From an uncultured Marivita sp. (GTDB lineage: Bacteria; Pseudomonadota; Alphaproteobacteria; Rhodobacterales; Rhodobacteraceae): DNA of 64,000 nucleotides. The stretch lies in assembly GCF_947488135.1 (NCBI RefSeq), contig NZ_CANKYW010000008.1, positions 119,176 to 183,175 of the forward strand, written 5' to 3'. A model generated the notes under the pieces. It made no database searches, was not told the DNA's origin, and saw only the letters and a list, made by a program, of their open reading frames with translations. Below, one piece after another: positions 54,363-63,204 of the stretch. Every line of letters starts with the position of its first letter. Position 1 is the first letter of the stretch. The position numbers and the translations under genes are program-made.

Positions 54363-55652
54363 TTACAAGCGCAGGTCGCTTTCGCTTTCGGGAAGCACAT
54401 ATTTCAGGTCGTAGAGAACATGATTTGTCCCACCGAGCTTTCTGAGGTTTTGTGCTCCGGCTTCCCGAAACTGCTTGTGTGCGACGGCCAGTAAAATGCC
54501 ATCGTAAGAGCCCTCTTCCGGGCTCGAAACCATGTCAATTCCGAATTCGGCTTTCGCTTCCTTCGGATCGACCCAAGGATCATGCACATCAACCTCGGCG
54601 CCGAACTCCTCGAGCTCGCGGATCGTGTCGATCACACGGGTGTTCCGAAGGTCGGGGCAGTTTTCCTTGAAAGTCAGGCCGAGCACCAAAACCTTGGCGC
54701 CCCGAACCTGAGTACGCCGATGGATGAGCGCCTTCACAAGCTGGCTGGCAACATAGGCGCCCATACCGTCGTTCAGACGACGACCGGCCAGGATGATCTG
54801 CGGATGGTAGCCGATCTCTTCGGCTTTGTGTGTCAGGTAGTAAGGGTCGACGCCAATGCAGTGTCCGCCAACCAAACCCGGCCGGAAGGGCAAGAAATTC
54901 CACTTCGTCCCGGCGGCCTCCAAGACCGCTTCGGTATCAATGCCCAGTTTGTTGAAAATGATCGCAAGCTCATTCATCAAGCCGATGTTGAGATCACGCT
55001 GCGTATTTTCGATGACCTTGGCCGCTTCAGCCACACGGATGCTGCTTGCCTTGTGAGTTCCTGCAGGGATGATCGCACTATACAGCGCGTTGATCCGCTC
55101 TGCCGCCTCGGGTGTGGAGCCTGACGTCACTTTGACGATATTGGGCAGACGGCGTTCCATGTCACCGGGATTGATGCGTTCTGGCGAATATCCCACCGTG
55201 AAATCATCGTTCAATTTGAGACCAGATTCACGCTCTAGAATCGGGACACAGATTTCTTCCGTGGCGCCGGGATAGACTGTCGACTCGTAAATAACCGTGT
55301 CGTTTGTTTTCAAAACGCGCCCCACTGTTTCCGAAGCGCGCTGCAACGGCGACAAATCGGGGCGTTTCGAACGATCAATTGGCGTCGGAACGGTCACAAC
55401 ATAAATAGTACAGTCCCTGAGGTCGTCGACATTGGCCGTGGTCGAGAGTTCGGTCGAAGCCCGCAGTTCGCTCTCCGTGACCTCGCGCGTGCTGTCCGCT
55501 CCGCTTTGGATCTCCGACAAACGCGCGGGATTGACATCGAACCCCACCGTCGGGAACCGTTTACCGAATTCTACAGCAAGAGGCAGCCCAACATAACCGA
55601 GCCCGATTACCGCGATCTTGAGGTCATCGGAGAATTTCAAATCACTTGCCAT
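54363..55652 (-). CDS. UDP-N-acetyl-hexosamine 6-dehydrogenase (TviB/WbpO type)
   Basis: 429 residues. Rossmann NAD loop GLGYVG at 17-22, central dimerisation domain ([21 protein letters not shown]), catalytic Cys265 in [13 protein letters not shown], and C-terminal NAD/UDP domain ([16 protein letters not shown]). It oxidises C6 of a UDP-HexNAc twice to the uronic acid. The GTKWNF and RPGLVGG context is closer to UDP-GalNAc/GlcNAc dehydrogenases such as TviB and WbpO than to UDP-glucose dehydrogenases. Its end overlaps the start side of the epimerase gene by eleven bases; the two supply acidic precursors. Confidence 0.9.
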   Translation of the reverse strand: MASDLKFSDDLKIAVIGLGYVGLPLAVEFGKRFPTVGFDVNPARLSEIQSGADSTREVTESELRASTELSTTANVDDLRDCTIYVVTVPTPIDRSKRPDLSPLQRASETVGRVLKTNDTVIYESTVYPGATEEICVPILERESGLKLNDDFTVGYSPERINPGDMERRLPNIVKVTSGSTPEAAERINALYSAIIPAGTHKASSIRVAEAAKVIENTQRDLNIGLMNELAIIFNKLGIDTEAVLEAAGTKWNFLPFRPGLVGGHCIGVDPYYLTHKAEEIGYHPQIILAGRRLNDGMGAYVASQLVKALIHRRTQVRGAKVLVLGLTFKENCPDLRNTRVIDTIRELEEFGAEVDVHDPWVDPKEAKAEFGIDMVSSPEEGSYDGILLAVAHKQFREAGAQNLRKLGGTNHVLYDLKYVLPESESDLRL

Positions 55653-56655
55653 AATAATCCCTGAACCAGCTTACAAAATCGCGGATCCCATCTCGGATGT
55701 CGGTCTGGGGACGGTACCCGGTCAAATTCTGTAGAAGCTCTGCGTTTGCCCATGTCGCGGGCACATCTCCCGGCTGGATATCCATGTAATTACGGATCGC
55801 CTTGACGCCGAGTTCATCCTCAATCGCATCAACAAAATCAAGAAGCCGTACCTTATCGGAATTGCCTATATTGACCACACGATACGGAGCAACGGGAGAC
55901 AGGCTGTCACCCTCTTTGATGTCCGCGGCTGTTGCGGGTCGCTCGGGTGGAGTATCGATCAATAACTTGATGCCCCGGACAAGATCATCGACGTAGGTAA
56001 AGTCGCGATACATGTCCCCGTGGTTGTAAATGTCGATGGGTCTGCCATCGAGAATGGCATCGACGAACTTGAACAGCGCCAGGTCCGGCCGGCCCCACGG
56101 TCCGTAGACGGTGAAAAAACGGAACATCGTCGTCGGCAGCGTCCAAAGATGCGCATAGGCGTGCGCCATGCTCTCGTTGGCCTTCTTTGTGGCGGCATAA
56201 ATCGTGAGTTGCGTGTCCGCTTTCTCGGTCTCCTGAAACGGCATATCCTCATTTGCGCCGTAGACCGATGACGTGGAGGCCATCAGGAGGTGTCGGACCT
56301 CCAATTTACGGGCAGCTTCCATGACGTTGAATGTACCAATGACGTTGCTGTCCAGATACGCGCGCGGGTTCTCCAGCGAGTAGCGCACGCCAGCCTGCGC
56401 GGCGAGATGCACGATCACGTCCGGTTTGAAGTCTTCGGCGATAGACCAAACCAGCTTCTCGTCTTCCAGCATACCTTCAGTCGCGGAAAACCTTTCGTTT
56501 TGCAGAAGCATCGCGTGCCGCTTTTGCTTGAGCGTTACGTCGTAGTAATCGGTCATCCCGTCATAGCCATGAACGCGGACACCGTTTGCCAGCAAGAGCT
56601 TCGCCAAGTGAAATCCAATGAACCCGGCCGTACCTGTTATCAAAACGCGCGTCAT
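55642..56655 (-). CDS. UDP-glucuronate 4-epimerase-like protein
   Basis: 337 residues, extended short-chain dehydrogenase fold. NAD loop GTAGFIG at 8-14; catalytic Ser/Thr region at 128-130 and the Tyr153-x3-Lys157 pair (YAATK). The [11 protein letters not shown] block and the [13 protein letters not shown] block are typical of UDP-glucuronate 4-epimerases. Supplies UDP-galacturonate or a HexNAc-uronate analogue, consistent with the adjacent dehydrogenase. Upstream is a 386-base gap that probably holds the promoter for both genes. Confidence 0.9.
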   Translation of the reverse strand: MTRVLITGTAGFIGFHLAKLLLANGVRVHGYDGMTDYYDVTLKQKRHAMLLQNERFSATEGMLEDEKLVWSIAEDFKPDVIVHLAAQAGVRYSLENPRAYLDSNVIGTFNVMEAARKLEVRHLLMASTSSVYGANEDMPFQETEKADTQLTIYAATKKANESMAHAYAHLWTLPTTMFRFFTVYGPWGRPDLALFKFVDAILDGRPIDIYNHGDMYRDFTYVDDLVRGIKLLIDTPPERPATAADIKEGDSLSPVAPYRVVNIGNSDKVRLLDFVDAIEDELGVKAIRNYMDIQPGDVPATWANAELLQNLTGYRPQTDIRDGIRDFVSWFRDYYGK

Positions 56656-57041
56656 AAAAGTTCATCCAATTTCGTTTCAGCCACTGTTTTCGCTAGACCA
56701 AGCAACCGATATCGGAAATGCGTGCATCCAAATGACTCGGTGCATTTCCGCCAAGTTGTCCGTCCCTGTCCAGTTGATACCGCCACCCAAGCCTGGATTC
56801 CAGACGAAGCCATGCAAGACCGCCGCAATCGGCCGGACACCCTGACACTCTCCTATAAGCTTCTGAAAAGATATAGAAACCGACAGATACTGAAAACATG
56901 AGGGACGATTGGCGGACCCGAGACTCACATAAGTTCTACGAAGACTGAAGGTCGTCTTCCCGACCCGAGGCATCAAGCCGGGACAGGAGTTCCGGAGTTT
57001 ACCAAAAGTGGTGTGTCTCTTTTTCTTAAGGATTGTCGAAA
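56656..57041. other. Intergenic, no gene seen
   Basis: Separates the NusG-like gene from the epimerase gene, all on the minus strand. Likely contains the promoter of the epimerase-dehydrogenase pair, but no clear boxes, repeats or RNA genes were found. Confidence 0.4.
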
Positions 57042-57599
57042 TCACGCCCGGCAGGATTGCTCTGCCCCAAGTCGCGGTTCGACATCGGACGTTGAAAGCG
57101 CCGTCTTCGTGTAACGGCCCATAAGCTCCATCAATACGTAGATGCGCCCCTGCTCAGGAATGGCCTCGATTTCAGCGATCATATCGGTGAGTGGCCCGGA
57201 AACCACTTTCACCTGATCCCCGACCTCCAGTCTCGTTTCCGTCCGCAATACTGTGTCGGTATCCCGAGCACGAAGCTTCAGCGCTGCGATGATGTCGGGA
57301 GCCACCTGCGTCGGCCGACCTGCTTCAAGAGCCACAAGCCGTGACACCCCATAAGTAGAGTTGATGGAACGCCACTGCCGCCGATTGTCCGATACCCTAA
57401 CGAAAAGGTAACCAGGGAACAGTGGTCTGAGCCGCGTATCCCATCGGCCTGCGCGACGGCGTGTCTCTTCGCGCAGGGGCATAAAACTTTCGTAACCTTG
57501 ACGGTCGAGATTGGTTACCGCGCGATCAAAGCCACCGGGCTTCAGCTGCGCGAGGTACCACGGTTCGCAAGCCCATTCTGACAACCGGCTAGGTGACAC
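57042..57599 (-). CDS. NusG-like transcription antiterminator (RfaH/UpxY type)
   Basis: 185 residues. NGN domain (PWYLAQLKPGGFDRAVTNLDRQGYESFMP, RLRPLFPGYLFVRVSD) and a C-terminal KOW domain (LEVGDQVKVVSGPLTDMIAEIEAI). Specialised NusG paralogues of this size in polysaccharide loci bind RNA polymerase and let it read through long operons. It follows the sugar transferase gene with a three-base gap. Hairpins in the leader upstream of that pair (58341-58391) could be what it acts on. Confidence 0.88.
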   Translation of the reverse strand: MSPSRLSEWACEPWYLAQLKPGGFDRAVTNLDRQGYESFMPLREETRRRAGRWDTRLRPLFPGYLFVRVSDNRRQWRSINSTYGVSRLVALEAGRPTQVAPDIIAALKLRARDTDTVLRTETRLEVGDQVKVVSGPLTDMIAEIEAIPEQGRIYVLMELMGRYTKTALSTSDVEPRLGAEQSCRA

Positions 57600-57602
57600 G
57601 AT

Positions 57603-58280
57603 TTACCGCTGTCCAAACCCGGAGAAAATGACTCCGAATGTCAAAGAAATGACATACATCTCTAGCCGGAGATTCCGGTTCCTTATGTAAAAGACATCAT
57701 ATCGCGCTTTGCGCTGAACCGCGCGTGGATTATCCGCATAACCGCCTCGTACTTGCGCAAGCCCGGTGATGCCAGGCCGTACGGTAAACCGCTTCCCGTA
57801 ATGAGGAACGCGGACAAGGTATTCGGTGGCGTGTGCGAATGCATCGGGGCGCGGTCCGACTAGGCTCATGTCACCCTTGAGCACATTCAGAATGTTCGGC
57901 AACTCATCCAGCTTGGTCCGACGCAACAGACGACCCAGAGGCGTAATGCGGTCCTCGTCAAGGGGCGCGTCAGCAGCCCGCAGCGCTGTGCCGTTGTCCG
58001 TCATCGTTCGGAACTTCCACATGACGAACGGTCGTCCATCCCGACCCATTCTCTCCTGCCGAAAGAACACGGGGCCCGGATTCAAAAACGGGTTCGCGAT
58101 GGCAAGAAGAAACGAGAGTGCGACCAGGAAAGGAAAGGTCAGAATGGCGAACGCGAGATCCATTGCTCGCTTGGCAAACAGAAACCCAGTTTTATGATCA
58201 AGAGACGGCGCAGCGTAAGACCGTTCCTCGTGCGATGTGAATGGAAATCTGCTGGTAATTGCAGCTGTGTTGCTTTTCAA
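57603..58280 (-). CDS. Initiating sugar transferase (polyprenyl-phosphate hexose-1-P transferase)
   Basis: 225 residues. A single N-terminal membrane segment (AMDLAFAILTFPFLVALSFL) and the catalytic domain: PGPVFFRQERMGRDGRPFVMWKFRTM, LRRTKLDELPNILNVLKGDMSLVGPRPD (the D-E and P-R-P elements) and RPGITGLAQVRGGY. A small, ExoY/WcaJ-type enzyme that puts the first sugar phosphate on undecaprenyl phosphate and so starts the repeat unit. Next gene downstream is the NusG paralogue. Confidence 0.93.
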   Translation of the reverse strand: MKSNTAAITSRFPFTSHEERSYAAPSLDHKTGFLFAKRAMDLAFAILTFPFLVALSFLLAIANPFLNPGPVFFRQERMGRDGRPFVMWKFRTMTDNGTALRAADAPLDEDRITPLGRLLRRTKLDELPNILNVLKGDMSLVGPRPDAFAHATEYLVRVPHYGKRFTVRPGITGLAQVRGGYADNPRAVQRKARYDVFYIRNRNLRLEMYVISLTFGVIFSGFGQR

Positions 58281-58747
58281 AACAAAAACTCCCCGAACAA
58301 AATTACTTATAGCTGCTCAGAATCCTCTTTAAGCCGAATCGTTAACTTTTTGTTAACCTTGAAAGAAAAACCCGTTCATATCAAGGGTTTTAAGGAAAAA
58401 CCGTACGAGCTTGGATGCAACCGGCGCCCTTCCGCTTGGCATCGAACAGATTGTCCACCGTGTGTCGACGACACTGGTGTGTTCGACGAATTGTTGCTCA
58501 ACAGAAGCGAACCGGTCTCGCTCGGAACTCGCTTCCACGCTCCAAAATTCCAAGCGCAATGTGCATGAGAGAATCTGAAATTTGATCCCACCAGCTTCTT
58601 GATCACACGCGCGGCTTGCTGTTCGCTTGCAGGCAGTAAACCCACTTTACCAAGCTACTCCGGCATCGCTTTACATTCAAGAGACTTGCAGATTTCCTCT
58701 ACCTTCCTCTCCAGCTACTCACGCGAGAGCAGCCGCTTGCCTCTCAA
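58281..58747. other. Leader gap before the sugar transferase gene
   Basis: 467 bases without a gene. Directly upstream of the sugar transferase (minus strand) lie two hairpins listed separately. Further up I see no coding sequence. This is both the transcript end of the kinase operon and the likely promoter/leader of the transferase-NusG pair. Confidence 0.45.
58341..58391 (-). terminator. Terminator/attenuator hairpins upstream of the sugar transferase gene
   Basis: On the minus strand AAAACCC (58391-58385) pairs with GGGTTTT (58373-58367), followed by a T-rich tail TTCTTTC, like an intrinsic terminator. About 10 bases on, GTTAAC-AAAAA-GTTAAC (58357-58341) forms a second dyad. The site lies about 85 bases before the sugar transferase start and about 360 bases after the kinase stop, so it may end the upstream operon or attenuate the downstream one. 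Confidence 0.55.
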
Positions 58748-59566
58748 TCATGCGGTCTCGACGGCGCGTTTATCGTGGCGAAACGCATTCAATACGACCC
58801 CAAGAACATTCGTATGCTCAGCAACCTCGCGCTGACAGGTCTCGAATTGACCGTAACGGGTCGCATCCGCCCGAACGACTATCAGCGCACAGTCCGCGTT
58901 TTTGAGAAACGCGCGGGAATCGTCGTTTACGAGGACCGACGGAAGATCGAAAATCATCACGTCAGGTTCATAGTCCGCTTGAAGGGAGTCCAGTTTCTCG
59001 GTGGTTTCCTCTGCCAACAGGATCCGTGTGGGGTCTGGTTCGGCATGATGCGCCATGGAAACTGCAACATTGTCTCCAAAGCGCAAGGCCTGCTCGTGGA
59101 AAGCAACTGAGCCGTTCATGACATCGCTAATCGCGTATGGCGGTCGGGCTTCGAAGAATTCGTGCACGGACGGGTCGCGAAGGTCGAAATCGAAGAGCAT
59201 GGAACGAAGATCACGCTGGCGTCCAAGACCCAAGGCGAGGTTGCAGGCCAGAGTCGTCTTGCCCGATGACGGCATCGGAGACGTGATTGCCAGCCGCTTC
59301 CAGCCGTTTTGGCGCATCTGAAGCAGCGTTTTCGTGCGCAGAATATCGAAAGGGGTCGCCGCTTTTCGAGCGGAGCGCGTCACAATCCGGTGCTGAATCA
59401 GGATTTTATCCTGGACCTCGAAGGGTGTTAACGCCAGCCAGCGTTCGTCAAGGCCGGCAGTTTTCATTTTAGCGGGCTTCGACGCGACGCGATCTATCTC
59501 TGGAGATGAGTGGCGCGCGCTACGTGACTTACGGGCCTTGTCCAGAGCGGCTTGCAGTTTTTCCAT
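58748..59566 (-). CDS. Tyrosine-kinase-like ATPase of the EPS locus (CpsD/CapB type)
   Basis: 272 residues. BY-kinase fold: Walker A SSGKTT (about 100-105), Walker A' MLFDFDLRDPSVHEFF (123-138) and Walker B VMIFDLPS (203-210). Members phosphorylate their own C-terminal tyrosine cluster and control chain length with a Wzz-like partner, here the next gene upstream at 59592. This protein ends VVLNAFRHDKRAVETA with no tyrosine cluster, so autophosphorylation in the usual way is not expected. Soluble, cytoplasmic. 25 bases after the chain-length gene. Confidence 0.88.
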   Translation of the reverse strand: MEKLQAALDKARKSRSARHSSPEIDRVASKPAKMKTAGLDERWLALTPFEVQDKILIQHRIVTRSARKAATPFDILRTKTLLQMRQNGWKRLAITSPMPSSGKTTLACNLALGLGRQRDLRSMLFDFDLRDPSVHEFFEARPPYAISDVMNGSVAFHEQALRFGDNVAVSMAHHAEPDPTRILLAEETTEKLDSLQADYEPDVMIFDLPSVLVNDDSRAFLKNADCALIVVRADATRYGQFETCQREVAEHTNVLGVVLNAFRHDKRAVETA

Positions 59567-59591
59567 TCGGCTTCAAATTCTCCAGCTTGCC

Positions 59592-61133
59592 CTAGCCAAG
59601 CCCCAGCTTGGCCATGCCTCTCTGCACGATCAATTCCAAAGGAAGATAATGCGTGTCAACATACCAAAGCGCGGTCGGCACGCCAATCAAAACCGCAACA
59701 AACGCCGTGATCAGTGCGCCACGTCGCAGGAAACGAGCCGTTTGACTTTCCATGTACGGGATCGTCGCAATCGGCGTTACATTGAACCTTTCCGAAAGCT
59801 CGGCAGGTCGCCGGATATCTCGGTTTATGACCTCGAGCAAAACAAAATATCCCACGGCCAGTCCGATCCCGGAAATGATGCCCAAGGCAGCGATCGCGAG
59901 ACGATTGGGCCCGCTGGGAATTTGAGGCACACTGGCGCTCTCGATCACGCTGATACGCTGACCCTGAGCCGTAGCTTCTACCCGTTCGCTCATTCGAGCA
60001 GAGTTCAGATTGGACACCGCCGAGTTGTATCGAGCTTGGATGATGGCGTAATCCCGCTCCAATTCCGCAAGTTCGAATTCGTTTGCCGTCGTAGCGGATA
60101 GGTTTTTCTGCAAAGCCTCGAGTTCGGCAGCCGTAGCTTCGATCTGCTCCTGCAACGCAGCAATTCTGGTATCGGCTTCTTCCAGCGCAGCGTTTCGCAA
60201 GGATTGCTCAAGGGACTCACCTTCCTCCTGAGCATTCGAATTGCTCAAAGCGTTTTGCGCCGCGACAATCGCCTCCAGTTGCGCAATCCGGTCTCTTAAC
60301 CGAATGATCCGCGGGTTGCTTTCGCTGTAGGTCTCTCTTAACCGATCAAGCTCTGCCCGATTGATCAACAGCTCTTCTTCACGCGGATCGCGAGAAGAGG
60401 CCTGCTGCCCGCGCAAGCCGAAACCCGACTCGATGTTTTCACGTTGCTGACGCGCGAATTCCAGTTCCCTCGAAAGCCGGTCCAAACGCTCCTGTAACAG
60501 ACTTTCGCGTCTCAGGCTGAAACTCCGATCTTGCGGCAAAGCGTCCGCGTTCTCGGTCTTGAAGCGCGCGATTTCCAGGCTCTGGCGGGCAAGCTCGTCG
60601 TCGAGACGGTCAACCTCCTGCTGGAAGAAATCCAGGGTGTTCTCTGCGCGGGAAACCCGGAATCTCGAGTTCTCCTGAAGCACCAGGGTCACGTATTCAT
60701 TGACGACATTCGCAGCGATCTGTGGCGAGCGCGCCTCGAAGCTGATTATCATCATCGTGGCGCCTCCGCGACCGCCACCCCTGCGCCAGATTTCAGTTGC
60801 TTCACGCATCTGCGCCAACACGGTGTCGGGCTCCATCTCGCGGATGTTTTCGAACACGTTGAAGCGATTCGCGATATCGATCAGGTTGGCCCGCGTCACG
60901 AGCCTCTGCTCGATGACTTCAAGTTGCTCCGCAGCACCGGTCTGAACCGTAGAGGGGATCATGCTGGCAGGAATTTGTGGCGCCTCGAACAAAAGCCGTG
61001 CGGAGGTCGTGTAGGTTTCAGGCAGCTTGAACGCTGTAACGATGCCCAAACCCGAGAAGAGCAAAACGAACAGAGTCATCACCGGCAGGCGGCGTAGGAA
61101 CAAAGCCCAGTAAAATCCTAGATCGAGATTCAT
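59592..61133 (-). CDS. Wzz/GumC-like polysaccharide chain-length protein
   Basis: 513 residues. A membrane helix near each end (VMTLFVLLFSGLGIVTAF; ALITAFVAVLIGVPTALWYV) and a long periplasmic coiled coil with Glu/Arg-rich heptads at about 170-380 (ELDRLRETYSESNPRIIRLRDRIAQLE). The second helix is preceded by a predicted extra hydrophobic stretch (LAIAALGIISGIGLAVGYFVLLEV). It is a periplasmic adaptor/chain-length regulator that links inner-membrane polymerase to the Wza-like channel. No cytoplasmic kinase domain is fused; the kinase homologue is the next gene. Confidence 0.9.
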   Translation of the reverse strand: MNLDLGFYWALFLRRLPVMTLFVLLFSGLGIVTAFKLPETYTTSARLLFEAPQIPASMIPSTVQTGAAEQLEVIEQRLVTRANLIDIANRFNVFENIREMEPDTVLAQMREATEIWRRGGGRGGATMMIISFEARSPQIAANVVNEYVTLVLQENSRFRVSRAENTLDFFQQEVDRLDDELARQSLEIARFKTENADALPQDRSFSLRRESLLQERLDRLSRELEFARQQRENIESGFGLRGQQASSRDPREEELLINRAELDRLRETYSESNPRIIRLRDRIAQLEAIVAAQNALSNSNAQEEGESLEQSLRNAALEEADTRIAALQEQIEATAAELEALQKNLSATTANEFELAELERDYAIIQARYNSAVSNLNSARMSERVEATAQGQRISVIESASVPQIPSGPNRLAIAALGIISGIGLAVGYFVLLEVINRDIRRPAELSERFNVTPIATIPYMESQTARFLRRGALITAFVAVLIGVPTALWYVDTHYLPLELIVQRGMAKLGLG

Positions 61134-62011
61134 TCAGCAGCCTCACCAACACCCGCAACCCGAGTTGTAAGCAAAAGCGGTTCACGAAAGGGCTTCAAAA
61201 TCAAGCCATCGTCAATCAATTCTTTGATCGTGTCCGCAGTTACCCTGTCCTCACCACCGCTGGACGCGTAAACCAAGGCGAGATCGCACAGCTTGTTGAT
61301 GACGCGCGGGATGCCTTCAGACTCTTCGTGGATGTAGTGGATCGCCTCCGGGGTAATCTCTTCGCCAGTACCCCCCGCATGGCGTAAACGGTGCACGACA
61401 TAGTTCACCGTGGTTTCCAGATCTAATGGGTTCAAATGATAGGCCGCCGTGACGCGCTGTGCGAACTGCCGCAGTTCGGGCCGACGGATCAGATCGCGAA
61501 GCTCGGGTTGACCGACCAGGATGATCTGGAGCAACTCGTCTTTGCCGGAATTGATGTTTGTGAGCATGCGGAGTTCTTCGAGTGTGTCCGCGCCGAGATT
61601 CTGCGCTTCGTCCACGATGAGGGCGACATGACGGTTGGCGGCATATTCGGCCAGAACGAAATCCTGGAATTGTTGGAACAAGGACACGTAATCTGCGCCT
61701 TCGGGTGCTGTCACGTCAAAAGCGCTCAAAACCCAGCGCAACAGATCGCCGCGATCACCACGCGCGTTTGAAATCAGCCCGACGGTCACATCGCTTTCAA
61801 TGGTCCGCAGCAGTTCCTGGATGATGGTCGTTTTGCCCGTACCCACCTCGCCCGAGACGACGGTAAGTGGGGCCCGGGTTACGAGACCGTATTCGAGGAC
61901 CGAAAGAGCCCGGGTATGCGCTTTGGACCAGAACAGGAACTCGGGGTCGGGCGACAAGGAAAACGGTCGCTCACGAAATCCAAAATGGTCATTATAAAGT
62001 GCAGTACACAT
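61130..62011 (-). CDS. ExeA-like ATPase of exosortase/EPS loci
   Basis: 293 residues. AAA ATPase: Walker A GEVGTGKTT at about 54-62, Walker B DEAQ at 134-137, sensor region LVGQPELRDL and a C-terminal helical lid (ADTIKELIDDGLI). N-terminal block FGFRERPFSLSPDPEFLFWS is the mark of ExeA/TniB-like secretion ATPases, and this shorter form without a peptidoglycan-binding domain is regularly found in PEP-CTERM/EPS loci. Probably energises assembly or secretion. Four-base overlap with the chain-length gene. Confidence 0.9.
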   Translation of the reverse strand: MCTALYNDHFGFRERPFSLSPDPEFLFWSKAHTRALSVLEYGLVTRAPLTVVSGEVGTGKTTIIQELLRTIESDVTVGLISNARGDRGDLLRWVLSAFDVTAPEGADYVSLFQQFQDFVLAEYAANRHVALIVDEAQNLGADTLEELRMLTNINSGKDELLQIILVGQPELRDLIRRPELRQFAQRVTAAYHLNPLDLETTVNYVVHRLRHAGGTGEEITPEAIHYIHEESEGIPRVINKLCDLALVYASSGGEDRVTADTIKELIDDGLILKPFREPLLLTTRVAGVGEAAE

Positions 62012-62429
62012 GCTTCACTCGTGTCCCTAAAACTGGGGTCGCCAAATCTTGGCTGTGTCAACTTAACACGTATACAATTGTTATTGAAAGCGAACTGTCG
62101 CCTGAAGTGGGTGAGCGTGATTTCTTCCAGAAGTTAAACACCCAACCCGGCATGGCGCAAGCAGACATGACCGAATCGGCAGCATCGCTCATCCAGCTTT
62201 TTGGTTACGTTTAGAAAGCAGTCGCCCGTCGAAAGGAACTTTCCAAGTAGCTGGATCTGTCGCAGAAACTCGTTCCAAGGCATGAGGCACTTTAGACATC
62301 TCTGCCTTTGGCGCGCCCGTCGACAGACATGCGCCCCAAGGGGATCGATTGCGCTGACGGTTCGACAAAAAAGCTGAATGGGACGCCCTGAACTTGGTGA
62401 TGCGATCGCTCGCGGTGCTTTGTGAGAGC
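62012..62429. other. Intergenic, probable promoter region of the ATPase-led operon
   Basis: Minus-strand operon 62011 to 58748 must start here. A TTGACA is present at 62061-62056 (minus strand), but no -10 lies at a suitable distance. ACAATTGT at 62074-62081 is a palindrome. No gene or repeat recognised. Confidence 0.4.
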
Positions 62430-62696
62430 CTATGATCGAGCCACACCTGGGCCGGTCAGTGCCGGGCGTAGCGGACTTTTACTTTGCCGGTCCCTACGAT
62501 CTGTTGCCGTCGTATCCACCGTCTGATCACCAGAGTTGCCGAACAACAGTGACAATACTGCCAGTACGATCACGGTTGCAGTGCCGACCAGAGTGTAGAG
62601 AGCAACCGCGAGTAACAGCGATTTACCGAGAAACAGGGCGGAAACAAATGCCACGAGACCCGTAACGACTCCGATTAGAAGGTATCCTGCAACCAT
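62430..62696 (-). CDS. Small two-helix membrane protein, unknown function
   Basis: 88 residues. Two hydrophobic helices (YLLIGVVTGLVAFVSALFLG; LLLAVALYTLVGTATVIVLA) and a polar, Arg-rich tail from about residue 55. Helix packing residues (Gly, Ala, Val) look like a real membrane protein. I do not recognise a named family, though similar small proteins are common in Rhodobacterales. Stands alone. Confidence 0.65.
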   Translation of the reverse strand: MVAGYLLIGVVTGLVAFVSALFLGKSLLLAVALYTLVGTATVIVLAVLSLLFGNSGDQTVDTTATDRRDRQSKSPLRPALTGPGVARS

Positions 62697-63133
62697 GTGT
62701 TGTTCCTCGATTGATTTTACATCCCAAATACAACCTTACAGAGAATCACGAAAAGGCAACCTATGACTTCGCTTTTGTAGCTTCTGTCGGCTTCCCTTCA
62801 CAATCCACCGTAAACCTCTAATGATACGAAAGTCCTTCAACCATATGGCGAAAATGTGTCATTGTTCAGGTCGTTCGACGATTTGCGCCATGCCGAACTG
62901 CAGCACTTCTCAGCTCACGACCCCTTGTCGTCCCGAAAGCCCCGGGCACTGCGCTTCGATGCGCCGGGTTGAGGGCCGAACCTGCCGAAGACGCGGGTTT
63001 CGGCCAAGAAAACAGCGCTTTGGCGCACAAGATCTTTGATGTCAGGCGAAAAGACCCGGAAAAACGCATCGGAAGACGCGATCAACAACCGCGTTGAACG
63101 AGGGCATCCAGCCCAACTCTATTGACGGCCTGC
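62697..63133. other. Intergenic, no gene seen
   Basis: Between the small membrane protein and the FadR-type regulator. Short open frames show no coding pattern; no tRNA or repeat was recognised. Confidence 0.4.
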
Positions 63134-63164
63134 GCCCACTGGTCTAGTGGTCAGACCAGTGGGC
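63134..63164. promoter_or_regulatory. Palindromic operator of the FadR-type regulator
   Basis: GCCCACTGGTCT and AGACCAGTGGGC are perfect 12-bp arms around AGTGGTC. Inside lies TGGTCAGACCA (63148-63158), the standard operator shape of FadR-subfamily GntR proteins. It ends about 40 bases before the start codon, so the regulator probably controls its own operon. Confidence 0.85.
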
Positions 63165-63204
63165 AAATGTGGATTGCCCCACCGAGTCGCAAAGGGGGGA
63201 TTGC

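Noticed and set aside
62056..62061. TTGACA as -35 box of the ATPase-led operon
   Set aside because: No -10-like sequence 15-19 bases downstream on the minus strand.
54310..62081. Shared ACAATTGT palindrome (54311-54318 and 62074-62081) as a regulator site
   Set aside because: CAATTG cores occur at many places in the AT-richer parts of the window, so two copies are not convincing.
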